Of a DNA stretch of 64,000 nt, positions 1 through 11,722 are shown piece after piece. Every line of letters starts with the position of its first letter. Position 1 is the first letter of the stretch. The DNA lies in assembly GCA_947561585.1 (NCBI GenBank), contig CANNZV010002493.1:51765-115764 (forward strand), in the 5' to 3' direction. This DNA comes from Caprella mutica (taxonomy: Eukaryota; Arthropoda; Malacostraca; Amphipoda; Caprellidae). The notes below the pieces were generated by a model. The model saw only the letters and a program-made list of their open reading frames with translations. It had not been told where the DNA came from and made no database searches. Made by a program: the position numbers and the translations under genes.

Positions 1-2427
1 CAAGTGCCAAACTGCCAACTTACATTTTTCAACTTTAAGTTTGCCAATAAGCCAAGTACCAAGCTGCAAACCTGGTACATAGGTATTTGAAAAAATAGAT
101 TTTAACAAATTACATTAAAACTAGGTAGCTAGCTATAAAGAGTGAAATAATTTTCTTTGTTTTTATACTATTATTATGTAAAAAATTTCCTAGATAATAT
201 TATGTAGATAATTTTTCCTATGGAATTTATTTATTCCATCCATTACTCGAGACAGATGGTACATTTAAAGAAAACATTACATGACACGAAATTATTCCAT
301 GTACATTATAGGGTTAATAGTTGATTATAACTCAACTGTCTTAACATGGATGTATTTTGTACAACGTACTTAAATACATAAAGGTTATCTAGGTACTGAA
401 AGCTAACCAAACATATTGTTTATTGACATATTATATCTATTTACTTGGCCACACCTATATAATTCTCACTTTTATTTTACTATATGTGACGTCATTTGCT
501 TACATCGTTTCTGAAGACTGGAACAACTTGAATTCGAAACTTTGTATACCTGTCTATTTATTTACCATGCAGCATATGCCCCTTTAATACCAGAGGTCAG
601 GTTCAGTAACTACTTATACCACACACAACATATTATACCCTTTAATACCAGAAGTCATTTATTATAAGTACTTATACCACATGAAACATACACCCCTTAA
701 ACACCAGAAGTCACGTAGTGTAACTCTCAGTATTTCTTCACGTTACGAGCGCGGGTTTAGTTTGCATGTAAATGACAGCATATGCCATAGGAGTGGAGTC
801 TGCTGTGTAATAGAGTGCTGATGGCTTTGTAATTACATTCAGATATTATTACTTCGTCTACAGAATATAATCTTAATTGTAGTTTGTTTGCAAATTTCAT
901 GTACTGGAGTCTGTAACAATTTGGTGTATTCGGATTTTTTATAATATGCAACTGGTGGCCACTGAATTGGATAGAGGCAGATAAATTGAACCTGGTCGAT
1001 CAGTTGTAAAAGAATCTACCTACTTGAATCCAATGGGTTCAGAGAGGATTGGAAGCCAATTTACTTTTAGTTTCTCACAATGTATTCCGTTTGTGGTTAG
1101 GATAAAAATCCGTTAGATTTACCTTTAGTACAGACTCTTTAAAGTACACTCGCTCTTTTTCCGAAGTCTGGCTGAACTGAAGCCCCTCCCACTTCATCCT
1201 ATCACATTTGTTTTCTGTTTGCCCTTTCATCATAAAATGATTTTATGGATACATTTTCAGCTCCCCATTGCACTGGAACTAATCAAGTTTTGATGTCTGG
1301 TACTTACGCCCTATTGAGCGGAGAATTTTTCTGTTATCGACTACACACTCTGTACTTTGCCTCAATTGATAACGGCTTTCGAACTGAGCCATTTCTTAAA
1401 TTGGTTTTAGTGTAGTAGAGTGGATATTACCGACAGAAAAGGAAGAGTTTGAACTCCTTTGGTAACGTCATAGAGAGAGCTCAGGTCCTCTTTAGGTTTT
1501 GGCAGAAGTCCAGCGGCGATACTACAATGCAGGCTCCTCATATTGTGCAAGAGGAACACTGTCTCCTGCAGTCAGATTCACTACCATAGTTACTCAAACA
1601 ATAAGTTTCACTCCAGGCACACATTTATAATTCGTAGCTTTTTCCCTATTATTCAGCTTTGATATTAGATTGCGGAAGTTGATGATTGTTCTACTTTCTG
1701 AATGGCGGACAGAACTGCAAAAGGGAATTGAGAAACTTGGCGCAGATGAGATTTATAGAGAAACTTTCGCTTGGCTGATAATCTAAAGGAAATGCTCTGG
1801 CGACCCGAACTGCCAGTTGTCGTGAGTTAAGTGGAGCGGGATAGACAGCTAGAATAATGAAGAGACAGCTGTTGTGTACCATCTGCCTCCACACCAACTA
1901 CTTCTGCTTATTTCTCATAAACGAAGCCTACTTCTTTACTACCTAAAATATTGAAAAACCACCTGTATTGATATTAATTCTCATAATTTAAAAAATATTT
2001 GTAGGATATACCATAACATATTTAAGTTTCACATGTGATTAGACACATAAAAATGTTTGTACCGGCGATAAATGTATAAAATAACTGTAAAAGATTCATG
2101 TTAATGATAAAATGGAAAATCTTTTTCAGAAATTTGAAGGATATTCGTTTCAATTTATTGGAGATTGCAGAGATTACATATATTTGCCCAGTTAGCATAT
2201 TTGCGAGAGGATCATTTTTGTGCTATATAAAACAAATATGAACCAGAACAAAAAATACTTCCATTAAATCCTTAAACTACAAAAAGATTTACATCAATTC
2301 AACTACATCCACTACTAACAGATCTTTGTGTAATATTTCCAAAAGTGTAGTCAGAGTATTCAATTCATTCAGGGCTATGTACTTAATTACACTGTAATTG
2401 ATTATGTAAATGAAACAGAACGATTAC
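1..2427. other. Non-coding, AT-rich; no gene seen
   Basis: No open frame here resembles a known protein. The stretch around 1130-1900 is less AT-rich than its surroundings but shows no splice-bounded coding frame on either strand. The only structure noted is a weak threefold repeat near 573-714. Confidence 0.5.
573..714. repeat. Degenerate tandem repeat, about 3 x 60 bp
   Basis: Three imperfect copies of a unit containing CCCTTTAATACCAGAAGTCA followed by ACTTATACCACA occur in succession. The copies differ by small indels and substitutions, so the array looks old. Confidence 0.55.
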
Positions 2428-2675
2428 ACTTGGAAAAAAAATTGCAAGTCAGTCTGACTCATCGCTTGAGTCAAGGCTTGCAAAACTCCAATATTGTAGT
2501 CTTTTTTTTGATTGACTCTACCTGAGTCAATCTTACTATGAATTAGGAGTCAAAATGACTCTCGTTTTAGAGTAAAATATTAAGACGAGTCAGATTGACT
2601 CATTTTTGAGCCGGGCTTGGGACATATTGAAAGCTCATATTTTGAGTCAATTTGACTCGTATTTTTTTATCAGTG
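2428..2675. mobile_element. MITE, GAGTCA family, copy 1
   Basis: A 248-bp non-coding element begins CACTTGGAAAAAAAATTGC and ends ATTTTTTTATCAGTG. The ends are inverted repeats of each other and the element is flanked by TA on both sides (2426-2427 and 2676-2677). This suggests a Tc1/mariner-type non-autonomous transposon. Related copies lie at 27718-27966 and 37838-38090. The interior is full of GAGTCA/TGACTC words, including five perfect TGASTCA sites. Confidence 0.8.
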
Positions 2676-3519
2676 TAGTTCATTTTCAGATGTACTCAGT
2701 GCTATATTTTACTTTTTTATATAATGTCAATCACTGTGATTTATTTTTTAACTACATATATTTATATCTTGGTAGACTCCATTTTGCACTGCATTTGAGT
2801 AAATGAATTATATATACGTTCTATTTCCATAACATTCCATATTTGAATTACCGCAATCTAAAAACTGTACAACCCAAACTCAGTTTCAGATAATATATGG
2901 CATCGTTTTTCACCCCTACAATATCTCAAAATTACCATCTGATAAATGTCCGTCATTTCCATCAGTCATTTCTCTTTAATTATCTCATCAGAAAAATCGT
3001 ATATTGACGACTTCTGGTCGTCAAATTACGTCTAAAAATGTGCTCGTTTAATTAACGGAGCTTTCATTTGCCATTTCCAGATCGGAGCCTCCTTATAATA
3101 ATCACGAAATGCCGATATACACTCAGAGCATTTCAGAAATCAATTGAATAACCCAATTACTGGCTGATATTGTACAGATAATTAGGCTGATTTCGCGGAG
3201 AAATCAAGTAATCAGTTAGTGATGGGACAAACCTATCACTGGGACCCATCATTGTAGATTTAATTATGAATGCAGTCATATATTCTGTGCAGAGAGGGTG
3301 AATTTGTTGTGTGTATCATCGAAGAAATGAGCTCTATTGCCTTTGTAAATGGGTTATTTCCTCGGTTGATAGGTTAATTGGATAGATGGGTTAACACTGG
3401 ATAATGAGACTGATCCACTTCATTCGCCCCTAATGATGAAAGAACAAGTATAAAAGTAGATACTTTAAATTTGTTTGCAGTTTAATAGAACGTATACATT
3501 CAATTACAGTCATTATACA

Positions 3520-3676
3520 GTGATAATATGCTTTCGAAAAATAGATTTTTAGAATATTATGGACAAACGAAGTGAAATGGGATCGAATACTATATACAGC
3601 TGGTGTAGATTGATTCAATACTGTAAAATTCTCTCCGTCTATAATATTCTTTATGATATATAAAGCATATTATCAC
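3520..3676. mobile_element. MITE, TAGGG-TGTGACAATATG family, diverged copy
   Basis: The left end GTGATAATATGCTTT and right end AAAGCATATTATCAC are inverted repeats. The interior shares the block running from GTGAAATGGGATCGAATACT to TTCTCTCCGTCTATAATATT with the copies at 46736 and 47340. It sits directly against the next copy, so two insertions are adjacent or nested. Confidence 0.65.
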
Positions 3677-3851
3677 TAGGGTTGTGACAATATGCTTTAT
3701 AAATCATAGATCTTAAGAATATCACAGATGAATTGAAATGGTATCGGATACTTTATATACCGCTGAATTAGAACGATCCAATTCTGTTAAACTCCATCAG
3801 TCTACAATATTTTCAATATCTATGATTTTAAAACATATTGTCACATTCCTA
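3677..3851. mobile_element. MITE, TAGGG-TGTGACAATATG family
   Basis: Starts TAGGGTTGTGACAATATGC and ends with the inverse, ...ATATTGTCACATTCCTA. It is about 175 bp with no coding capacity. Four relatives lie at 3520, 42513, 46736 and 47340. The TAGGG-type terminus and the roughly 8-9 bp flanking repeats at two of the other copies suggest a hAT-like origin, which is inference. Confidence 0.75.
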
Positions 3852-4389
3852 ATCGCTATCAATCTCTTTATATTTCAATTCAAATCATTTACATTTCGTT
3901 CTCTCCTTTTACAATTATTAACGTTCTAATTTAATACCAATATTACAAGCTTTATTTTATAAAACCGTTGCACAGAATAATATTTGTCCAGATAATAATC
4001 ATACCGATAGTTCTGTAATATCATTTCCATAATAATATTCACTTCGAATAGGATGCGTTAACAAAAGAAATATAAATGTAACTAGGAAGTGTGTCTTGAA
4101 TTCAAATACATTTCGTACTCAAAGAATCCAAACAGTATTTCCAACAAATTTGTTTCCAAGCTCGAAATGATTTATTTATACCTTTGGAGTTCGGAACATA
4201 ATATAACAGTAAGCCTAAAAAAGGTTTATAATGATAATACTGAACTTAGTTCACCTCAATTATTTGAATTCCTATTTTAAATATTATTTCAACTTATTGA
4301 AATTCAATCATTTAAGCAAGAGAACTCATACGCCAATTTGATAATCTTTTAAAAAAACACAATAATGAAGCAATAATTTTCGCATCTCC
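3852..4389. other. Non-coding spacer
   Basis: AT-rich sequence between a MITE and the 47-bp array. Only short chance frames are seen and there is no recognisable gene. Confidence 0.5.
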
Positions 4390-5080
4390 TGATTGGCTCT
4401 CAATTTGCCAGGATTTGTATTATGAGAGCTATCTGTTGATTGGCTCTCAATTTGCCAGGATTTGTATTATGAGAGCTATCTGTTGATTGGCTCTCAATTT
4501 GCCAGGATTTGTATCATGAGAGCTATCTGTTGATTGGCTCTCAATTTGCCAGGATTTGTATCATGAGAGCTATCTGTTGATTGGCTCTCAATTTGCCAGG
4601 ATTTGTATCATGAGAGCTATCTGTTGATTGGCTCTCAATTTGCCAGGATTTGTATCATGAGAGCTATCTGTTGATTGGCTCTCAATTTGCCAGAATTTGT
4701 ATCATGAGAGCTATCTGTTGATTGGCTCTCAATTTGCCAGGATTTGTATCATGAGAGCTATCTGTTGATTGGTTCTCAATTAGCCAGAGTTTGTATCATG
4801 AGAGCTATCTGTTGATTGGCTCTCAATTTGCCAGGATTTGTATCATGAGAGCTATCTGTTGATTGGCTCTCAATTTGCCAGAATTTGTATCATGAGAGCT
4901 ATCTGTTGATTTGCTATCAATTAGCCAGAGTTTGTATCATGAGAGCTATCTGTTGATTTGCTCTAAATTAGCCAGAGTTTGTATCATGAGAGCTATCTCT
5001 TGATTGGCTCTCAATTTGCAAGGGTTTATACCACGAGAGCTGTATTCCCTATCTCTTGATTGGCTCTCAATTAGCTATGA
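4390..5080. repeat. Minisatellite, 47-bp unit, about 14 copies
   Basis: Thirteen head-to-tail 47-bp units start TGATTGGCTCTCAATTTGCC, followed by a 14th with an insertion and a partial 15th. Each unit contains GCTCTCA and, 22 bases later, its reverse complement TGAGAGC, so each can fold into a 7-bp stem. Copies near the right end are the most diverged. Confidence 0.92.
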
Positions 5081-5639
5081 GCATACTGAGCTGATTAATT
5101 ATCCTGGTGATCGCATGGGGACATCAATAGTGTCGCACTTTAGTCTTAATACCCCGGAGATATACATAATATGCAACACCAAAACAGATCGGGACTTCAA
5201 TGGGACTTGTTATGCTATAGGTTTAATAAATACTACAATAGGCAGTAATTTTAGAATATCTGTTCCTAATGGAGAATGCGTATGCCGTATATCTTCAATT
5301 TTAATGAATCAATGATTAATTACAATCTAGGTTCGGTATAGTAATCACGATACCCATTGTTTAATAATCATATGAAGATTTAAAATGTGTTGGAGTTATC
5401 TATTGTATATTTTCTTTAAATTGGACAAATAATCTAGAGATAGCAGATATATTTCATTAATAAATATATTCCTAATTTTCAATCATGTTGTGTAATTGAA
5501 TATGCTAACAAACTCCTTTATTTATTACTAATCATGTTACATTTTATACTTTATTATTATATAAAATTTAACATCTGAGTTTTTTACATTTTTACTTTTA
5601 TAATATTTCCTTTTAATATTGATTCAATTCGAATTCGGT

Positions 5640-6140
5640 TGGTATAAAAAGACTTTGGGATTAAAGAACTTACAGCAAACTATTAATCATCAAGGACGGT
5701 ATTTGCCGAAGAAATGTTAAAGATTTTACAATCACAAGATATCCTTCTGTACCAAATGTTTTCTGATGAAGTACATTTGCATATCCACGGTGGAGTAAAC
5801 ACTCACAGTTGCTGTAACTGGAGCACTAGTAACCCTCACTGGACAATAGAGAAGCCACTTTCACCTCGAACAACCGTGTGGGCGACCATATGGGAAGGAG
5901 TTTTCGGCCTAGTTTTCATTGTTACAGATTTTTATCGTCAATTTTTTTTCTCGATTAACTCAAGTCTGGCTTGTGGTCTGCATTTCAATTTTCGGAAATT
6001 ATTTTCTCTATGCAAGATGTAGCCCCACCGCATTGGTTAAGAACTGTCAGACAGTGGCTGAATGATAAGTTTCCAAACAGGTGAATTGGCAGAGATTAAT
6101 ATGGCGACATGAACATTAAGTGGCCACCAAGATCATCAAA
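5640..6140 (+). pseudogene. Degenerate Tc1/mariner-superfamily transposase fragment
   Basis: The plus strand reads FAEEMLKIL, then FSDEVHLHIHGGVN, then NPHW, then VWATIWEGV. A different part of the region gives MQDVAPPHWLRTVRQWL, then FPNR-stop-IGRD, then KWPPRS. These match the order of the insect IS630/mariner DDE core: the first acidic residue in FSDE, the second in QDGAPPH, then a W-IGR segment and WPPRSPDL. In-frame stops interrupt the block where Trp is expected and again soon after, and the third acidic residue after WPPRS is lost. A frameshift is likely near 5695 and another before the QD motif. This is a dead DNA-transposon remnant, possibly from the source of one of the TA-flanked MITE families, though no terminal repeats could be tied to it. 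Confidence 0.8.
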
Positions 6141-7684
6141 ATGAAAGTTGATCATGTACTCAAACCAGGTATATCAAAGAGTTTAAAAACAGTAGCCGTC
6201 ATGCAATTGCAAAAGCAAACTTTGAAATGCTGCATAACACTATGGTTTCAATCCTAACCTGGATAAATTTAGCCATCCAAAATAATGGACGCCAAACTGA
6301 AATATAATATTTATTAAATAAAATACAACCCTAAGTAATAAAACTGCGAATTCTTGAGACTGTATTAATTATAACCAACCGAATCAAAATCGACACAATT
6401 TTAAGGACATTAATAAGGTTAAAAATATGGAACAATACGATTATACACCTAGTGCTACGTATGCCATTTTTATTATCTTGATTATGTATACGTTAATAAA
6501 TTAATTCCACATTTACGTAACTTTAAGCAGTTTTTACAGCTTTAGGTATATTTTTTCAAGAATAATTAGTTATATAACATATTTAATATCTGCGAAGTCA
6601 ATTCTTCCATCAGATACTTTTAAGTTTGACCTTTTTTTCTGATTTCATTTAAGTTAGTGAAGTTGAGCGGAGAAGTCACTTAAATCTAAAAACTGTTCCT
6701 TCCTTCCAAAACTGTCAAGAAATCGTCTGTTTTTTTCTTTGAATGCCAGCCGCACAAGCTGATAATTAAAAAAGATGCAAAAGTTGATATTATAGAATTT
6801 ATAATTCAAATAAATGAATTATTGCGTTTCATGATATTTAATTAATTATGTTTTACCGAGTTATGAATATTTATATATCACAGTAATTAGATGAGCTTAA
6901 TTATATCAAGATATTCAAGAAATAGACAACCATGACTAAAATCACCACATCAGTCAAATCTTCAAGGACATTTATTAAAGCAATAGAATCATCAATCATT
7001 TCCTAATGTGCATGAGATTCAAAAACTCACAATTTTGAATCCAAAAGTCCAAAAGTCACCTCACGCTTGACTCGTTAGAAAATCTTCATATGATGCAATA
7101 GTCGAAGACCGATGGATTGGACGGAAGGATATCTATTCTTTTTATCACTTCAATTTTATGCCTGCAATAAAAATCTACATTCAAGAGTGAGAGAATGAAA
7201 GAGGGTGAGTGAGAGGGAGAGTGAGGGTGAGCAATCAACTTAAACTCAATCTAAATATGAGACGTTCAAAAGATTGGTTGTTTAATGCTCCGTAAAATAG
7301 GGGAACACTTTCGCTCTATTCTCCTCGGGTGAAAAGCCCCTCATTTTTAAATAAATTGAAGCGCACGCCATTCATTAGAGGGAATGAGTATTCTTCACAG
7401 GGAATCATTTATACCATTTAAATACTTTCGTTTATTGTGCCATTATTCGAGTCTTAATTGATTTATAAAGAGGCAGTAGACTACATTTATTTATATGATA
7501 CGAGAGAATACTACGTTAGCAACTACATGTATTAATTATAGTCATTCATGATTACATAGACAATGATTAGATCTGAATAGGGATATTATTGAGTGATAAT
7601 TTGATGCACTGAACTGACGTTGGCTTTGTTTTCATAGTCACTAATGGCCATCATTATTATTAGCCATTAAAGTGCGACTCGAAT
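6141..7684. other. Non-coding; purine-rich tract
   Basis: No gene is recognised. A purine tract of GAGA/GGGTGAG words lies at about 7185-7238. The rest is AT-rich sequence with only short chance frames. Confidence 0.5.
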
Positions 7685-7765
7685 GAGTCAGAATAGGGGG
7701 GGAAATGAGTCAAATAATGAGTCAGGGGGAAGGGAGGGGTAGGGGGTTTAGGGAGGTTTAGGGAG
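7685..7765 (+). other. Cluster of TGAGTCA motifs and G-runs
   Basis: Three AATGAGTCA words occur within about 40 bases, interleaved with and followed by at least six runs of three to seven G. The G-run spacing is compatible with a G-quadruplex on the plus strand. TGAGTCA is the AP-1 consensus. Any regulatory role is inference. Confidence 0.45.
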
Positions 7766-8007
7766 TTAATCTAATGGAGAGTAGAAATGAGTTGACGAGA
7801 GTAATCATTGGCTTAATGAGTTTGTTTTATCTCTTTGCATTGTAGCAAATGAGCATAAAATTAATATAAAAGATGTGTGATTATTTAAATTGATTATATT
7901 TGATTATTCGGATTTATAATATTTGATTATTTAAATCGATAATATTTGATAATTAGGATTTATAATATTTTTATTATTCTGAATAAATTATATTTATTTA
8001 TATTGAG

Positions 8008-8128
8008 TAATTATATTTAATTATTCTGATTAATTATATTTAATTATTCTGATTAATTATATTTAATTATTCTGATTAATTATATTTAATTATTCTGATT
8101 AATTATATTTAATTATTCTGATTAATTA
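8008..8128. repeat. AT-rich tandem repeat, 23-bp unit, 5+ copies
   Basis: Nearly identical units of TAATTATATTTAATTATTCT plus GAT recur every 23 bases. Weaker related copies extend upstream to about 7900. Confidence 0.85.
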
Positions 8129-8572
8129 TTCTTAAACATTATTTTTGATTGATATTTCATGCAAGTGATTGAAAAACCATTTTAAGTATCATTTATAATA
8201 GTTTTCTATTTAGTACATGATTTGCCGAATGGTACTTTATATAAAACAATTTATCTATTAATTTTTCTATTAAAGTTCAACTACCAATAAATATCATATT
8301 TCAAAGAAGAAACATTCAAATTCTCATCGGGAATCGATTCCAGGAACAAAAACGTGTTATGTAAATTATTTTCTATTTGCATACACATATCAGAAACAAT
8401 ATTTTACAGACAATTGGTCTTTTTATTATAAAATATTGTTACTTTACTAAAAAATAATTGAATTAAAGAGTTCTTTTAGAATATAATTTGATTCACTAAT
8501 CACTTAGTGAATCTTGGTTATTATTTATTGATGATTTTAAGATAAAACTATGTGCACTCGTTAGAGCGCATA
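8129..8572. other. Non-coding spacer
   Basis: AT-rich sequence with no recognisable gene or repeat. Confidence 0.5.
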
Positions 8573-9122
8573 CCTTCGCCTCCGCTTTGACCCGTTCTCT
8601 CCCAAAATTAAGGAAACTGCTAACTGGATAATAACCAATCGTCCCACCAAGTTTCATGCAATATGGTACAACACTTTTTCAGTTATAAATGACCTTGACC
8701 TTGACCTTTGACCGGATTGCTTCCAAAATTCTACCAGATCGCTCCTGGTCATTGACCAATCGCACCGTCAAATTTCAGACAATTTGGTTGAATACCTTTT
8801 GAGTTATAAATGGCCTTGACCTTTGACCCGATCACTCCCAAATTCTATCAAAATGGTTCCTGCATATTGACCAATCGTTTCACCAAGTTTCATGCAATAT
8901 GGTTCGATACTTTTTGAGTTATAAATGACCGTGACCTTGACCTTTGACCAGGTCACTCCCAAAAGACTAGCGGCAGGTCACTGGACATGGACCAATCGTT
9001 TCACCAAATTTCAGGCAATTTGGTTGAACACTTTTTTCAGTTAAGCGAATAACAAGATGATAAATAAATAAATAAATAAATAAATTCCAATGAAAATATA
9101 ACCTTCCGCAAGATTGCGAAGG
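8573..9122. mobile_element. Interspersed element, CCTTCGC ends, four internal modules
   Basis: Begins CCTTCGCCTCCGC and ends GCAAGATTGCGAAGG, with TA on both sides. The interior has about four tandem modules of roughly 130 bp. Each contains a TGACCTTTGACC-like word, CCAATCGTTTCACCAA and TTTCATGCAATATGGTT. An (AAAT)n microsatellite lies at about 9058-9084. Shorter relatives occur at 11516-11722 (reverse) and 49851-50032. Confidence 0.8.
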
Positions 9123-9128
9123 TAAAAA

Positions 9129-9600
9129 GAGAAGTTATAATAATTTGTTATTATTTAATGATGAGTTATAATTGTTATTATTTAATGATGAGTTATAATT
9201 GTTATTATTCAATGATGAGTTATAATTGTTATCATTTAATGATGAGTTATAATTGTTATTATTCAATGATGAGTTAAAATTGTTATTATTTAATGATGAG
9301 TTAAAATTGTTATTATTTAATGATGAGTTACAATTGTTATTATTTAATGATAAGTTAAAATTGTTATTATTTAATAATGAGTTACAATTGTGATTATTTA
9401 ATGATAAGTTAAAATTGTTATTATTTAATGATGAGTTATAATTGTTATTATTTAATGATGAGTTACAATTGTGATTATTTAATGATAAGTTAAAATTGTT
9501 ATTATTTAATGATGAGTTAAAATTGTTATTATTTAATGATGAGTTATAATTGTTATTATTTAATGATGAGTTACAATTGTTATTATTTATTGATGAAATG
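9129..9600. repeat. Minisatellite, 27-bp unit, about 17 copies
   Basis: The unit is TTATTATTTAATGATGAGTT plus A(T/A/C)AATTG. Because 27 is divisible by three, the minus strand stays open and reads as a nine-residue Asn/Ser repeat (NSSLNNNNY). There is no start context, signal or conserved domain, so I treat the frame as a by-product of the array. Confidence 0.9.
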
Positions 9601-9640
9601 AAGATTAAATGAACACATAACCCAGGCAATAAGGAATTTT

Positions 9641-9671
9641 TTCCTGGGATATCCCCTTTATATCCCAGGAA
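9641..9671. repeat. Perfect 12-bp-stem hairpin
   Basis: TTCCTGGGATAT and ATATCCCAGGAA flank a 7-base CCCCTTT loop. It may be the core of a small fold-back element or chance structure beside the 27-bp array. Confidence 0.7.
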
Positions 9672-10391
9672 TAATCTTTCTTTCTCTAGAAAATACCACA
9701 AAATGTTCAGATAGGGATATGTTGACGTATCTTTTAATCACAAACGATATAATAATTATTATAACGATATCGAGATTATTCCCCCAGATACAAATTATAA
9801 TATATTTATTTATTTAACAAAATGTTCCCATATTATTTGACCAAGGAGTTGATATGGGAGGTCCAAGATGATACATTTAATAAAGTTGTAAAAAATGTGA
9901 ATAATATAAAGGAATATTAGCTTCTAGGGCATCATACAGAAAATTTAAAAAATAAGGCTCGTTTCCTTTTAAATCTTTTAAATAAACACTAACTGAAAAA
10001 CATGATAGAAATGTAAATAAATTCAAATAACAATATTTAAGGATATCACGATGCCTTATCAAACGCATTAGAAAAAACAAAAGAGAAGCGATGCAGAGGG
10101 AGAAACTTCCTAGGACATATAATAGAAAGTTTCTTACTTAGTTTTATTCCTTAACTTTTGAAATGAAAAGGCCTCACTCTTTTCATGGCACACTAACTTA
10201 TTATCTACTGTCTTAGTTTCCATTTGATGCCCTGGTGTCTATTTATACCCCAAAGAAATACTGTCATTTTTAACGGCAAAATATACTAGTATAAATCAAC
10301 AGTTTTCTTTAGTGTTTGGTATGATTAGAGAAATATGAAAATTATTGAAAACCAGTTATTTTTAACGGGAAAATACACTAGTATGTATTAA
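9672..10391. other. Non-coding; older fold-back fragments
   Basis: No gene is recognised. The right part (about 10250-10390) carries earlier diverged copies of the unit that forms the large inverted repeat to its right, with words such as AACGGGAAAATACACTAGTA and TTTCTTTAGTGTTTGGT. Confidence 0.55.
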
Positions 10392-10656
10392 CAGTATTTC
10401 TTTAGTGTTTGGTTAGAAAAGACACCAATTTAAATATTATTGAAAACCCGTTATTTTTAACAGGAAAATACACTAGTATACAATAACAGTATTTCTTTAC
10501 TCTCTTAGTCTTCATTTGATGCTTTAGTGTCCATTTTATACCAAACACTAAAGAAATACTGTTATTGTATACTAGTGTATTGTCCCGTTAAAAAGAACGG
10601 GTTTTCAATAATATTCAAATTGGTGTCTTTTCTTACCAAACACTAAAGAAATACTG
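10392..10656. repeat. Large inverted repeat, 108-bp arms about 95% identical
   Basis: The left arm 10392-10499 and right arm 10548-10656 are reverse complements with about five mismatches, separated by 48 bases. Both arms carry TTTCTTTAGTGTTTGGT, GAAAAGACACCAATTT and AATACACTAGTATAC. Related fragments occur at 10250-10390, 10735-10790, 12375-12470 and 43050-43100. This looks like a fold-back transposon family, with the high arm identity pointing to a recent duplication or gene conversion. Confidence 0.85.
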
Positions 10657-11515
10657 TCGAAAAAGCGCTTATCTGTTATTCTATTCTTTTTGGGAAATTC
10701 GGAAAAATAATATCTTTTTAAATAGCAAAAAAAATGTATATACTAGTGTATTTTCCCGTTAGTAATAACGAGGTTTCAATAATATTTTATTGTTGTAACA
10801 TACGAATCCACAATTGGATCTGGTCTTCAGATTTACGTAAAGATTATATATAAAAAATGTATAGAAATATATATAAAATTTATATATAAGAATTGAGAAT
10901 TTCTGGAGCTTGAATGATGTATAAATAAATGATTTAATATACTTATAAACACAATTTGCCCTGTATTTATAGGGAGGAATATTGTGTGATTGTTTTGAAA
11001 CATATATTTATTACATAAAAAATCATATGAGATAAAAAATACAATCGATATTTGAATACTACTAAAGAAAAACTTATGCGTAATATTTACGAAATAATTT
11101 GAAATTTAAAAGTCAATTCACATGTGCATCCTAGCTAATAATTGGCTATAAGGGAATGAGGTTAAATTAAGTTTATTTTTGTCCTATGTCACTTATACAT
11201 CATTTGTCATTTATATAATCATTTAGCTCTTTGATACACATTCTATTGAATAATTAAAGTGAACTCGTCACCCCTTCTGCCTTTTATTACAGTAATTAAA
11301 AAGCCCTTAGCCCTTTCTTTGACAAAAGGGTATATTGTACATTGGTACAGAGATCATTGGGGTAATTACTCTCATTTTGCTAATTGTTATTCTCCTTTCA
11401 ATGAATGGTATCAAAAGAGATGAATGCTTATAATGAATTAGTATTTAATTAGCTAATGGTTTACTGTCCATTCGGTAGTCATATAAATAGTTAATAGTTC
11501 GTTATCCATATAAAT
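10657..11515. other. Non-coding; fold-back fragment
   Basis: A further diverged fold-back fragment lies at about 10735-10790 (ATACTAGTGTATTTTCCCGT). The remainder is AT-rich with no gene seen. Confidence 0.5.
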
Positions 11516-11722
11516 ACTTTCGCAGATTGCAGAAGGTTATGTTTTGGGTAGAATTTAATTAATTATTTGTTATCTTGTTATTCGTTAACTGAAAAAGTGT
11601 TCAACCAAATTGCCTGAAATTTGGTGAAACGATTGGTCATTATTCAGGAACGAGATTATTAGATTTCAGAAGCGAACAGGTCAAAGGTCAAGGTCATTCA
11701 TAACTCAAGGAATATTGGATGG
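11516..11722 (-). mobile_element. CCTTCGC-ended interspersed element, reverse copy, truncated
   Basis: Starts CTTTCGCAGATTGCAGAAGG. It continues with the reverse complement of the 8.6-9.1 kb element: GGTGAAACGATTGGTCA, then AGGTCAAAGGTCAAGGTCA. Only one internal module is present and the far CCTTCGC end is missing. Confidence 0.75.

Noticed and set aside
7737..7770. TTTAGGGA words suggesting telomere-like repeats
   Set aside because: Only two or three irregular copies within a general G-rich tract, and insects mostly use TTAGG; no true array.
9135..9701. 188-codon minus-strand Asn/Ser repeat frame
   Set aside because: It is open only because the 27-bp unit is divisible by three; no start context or domain.
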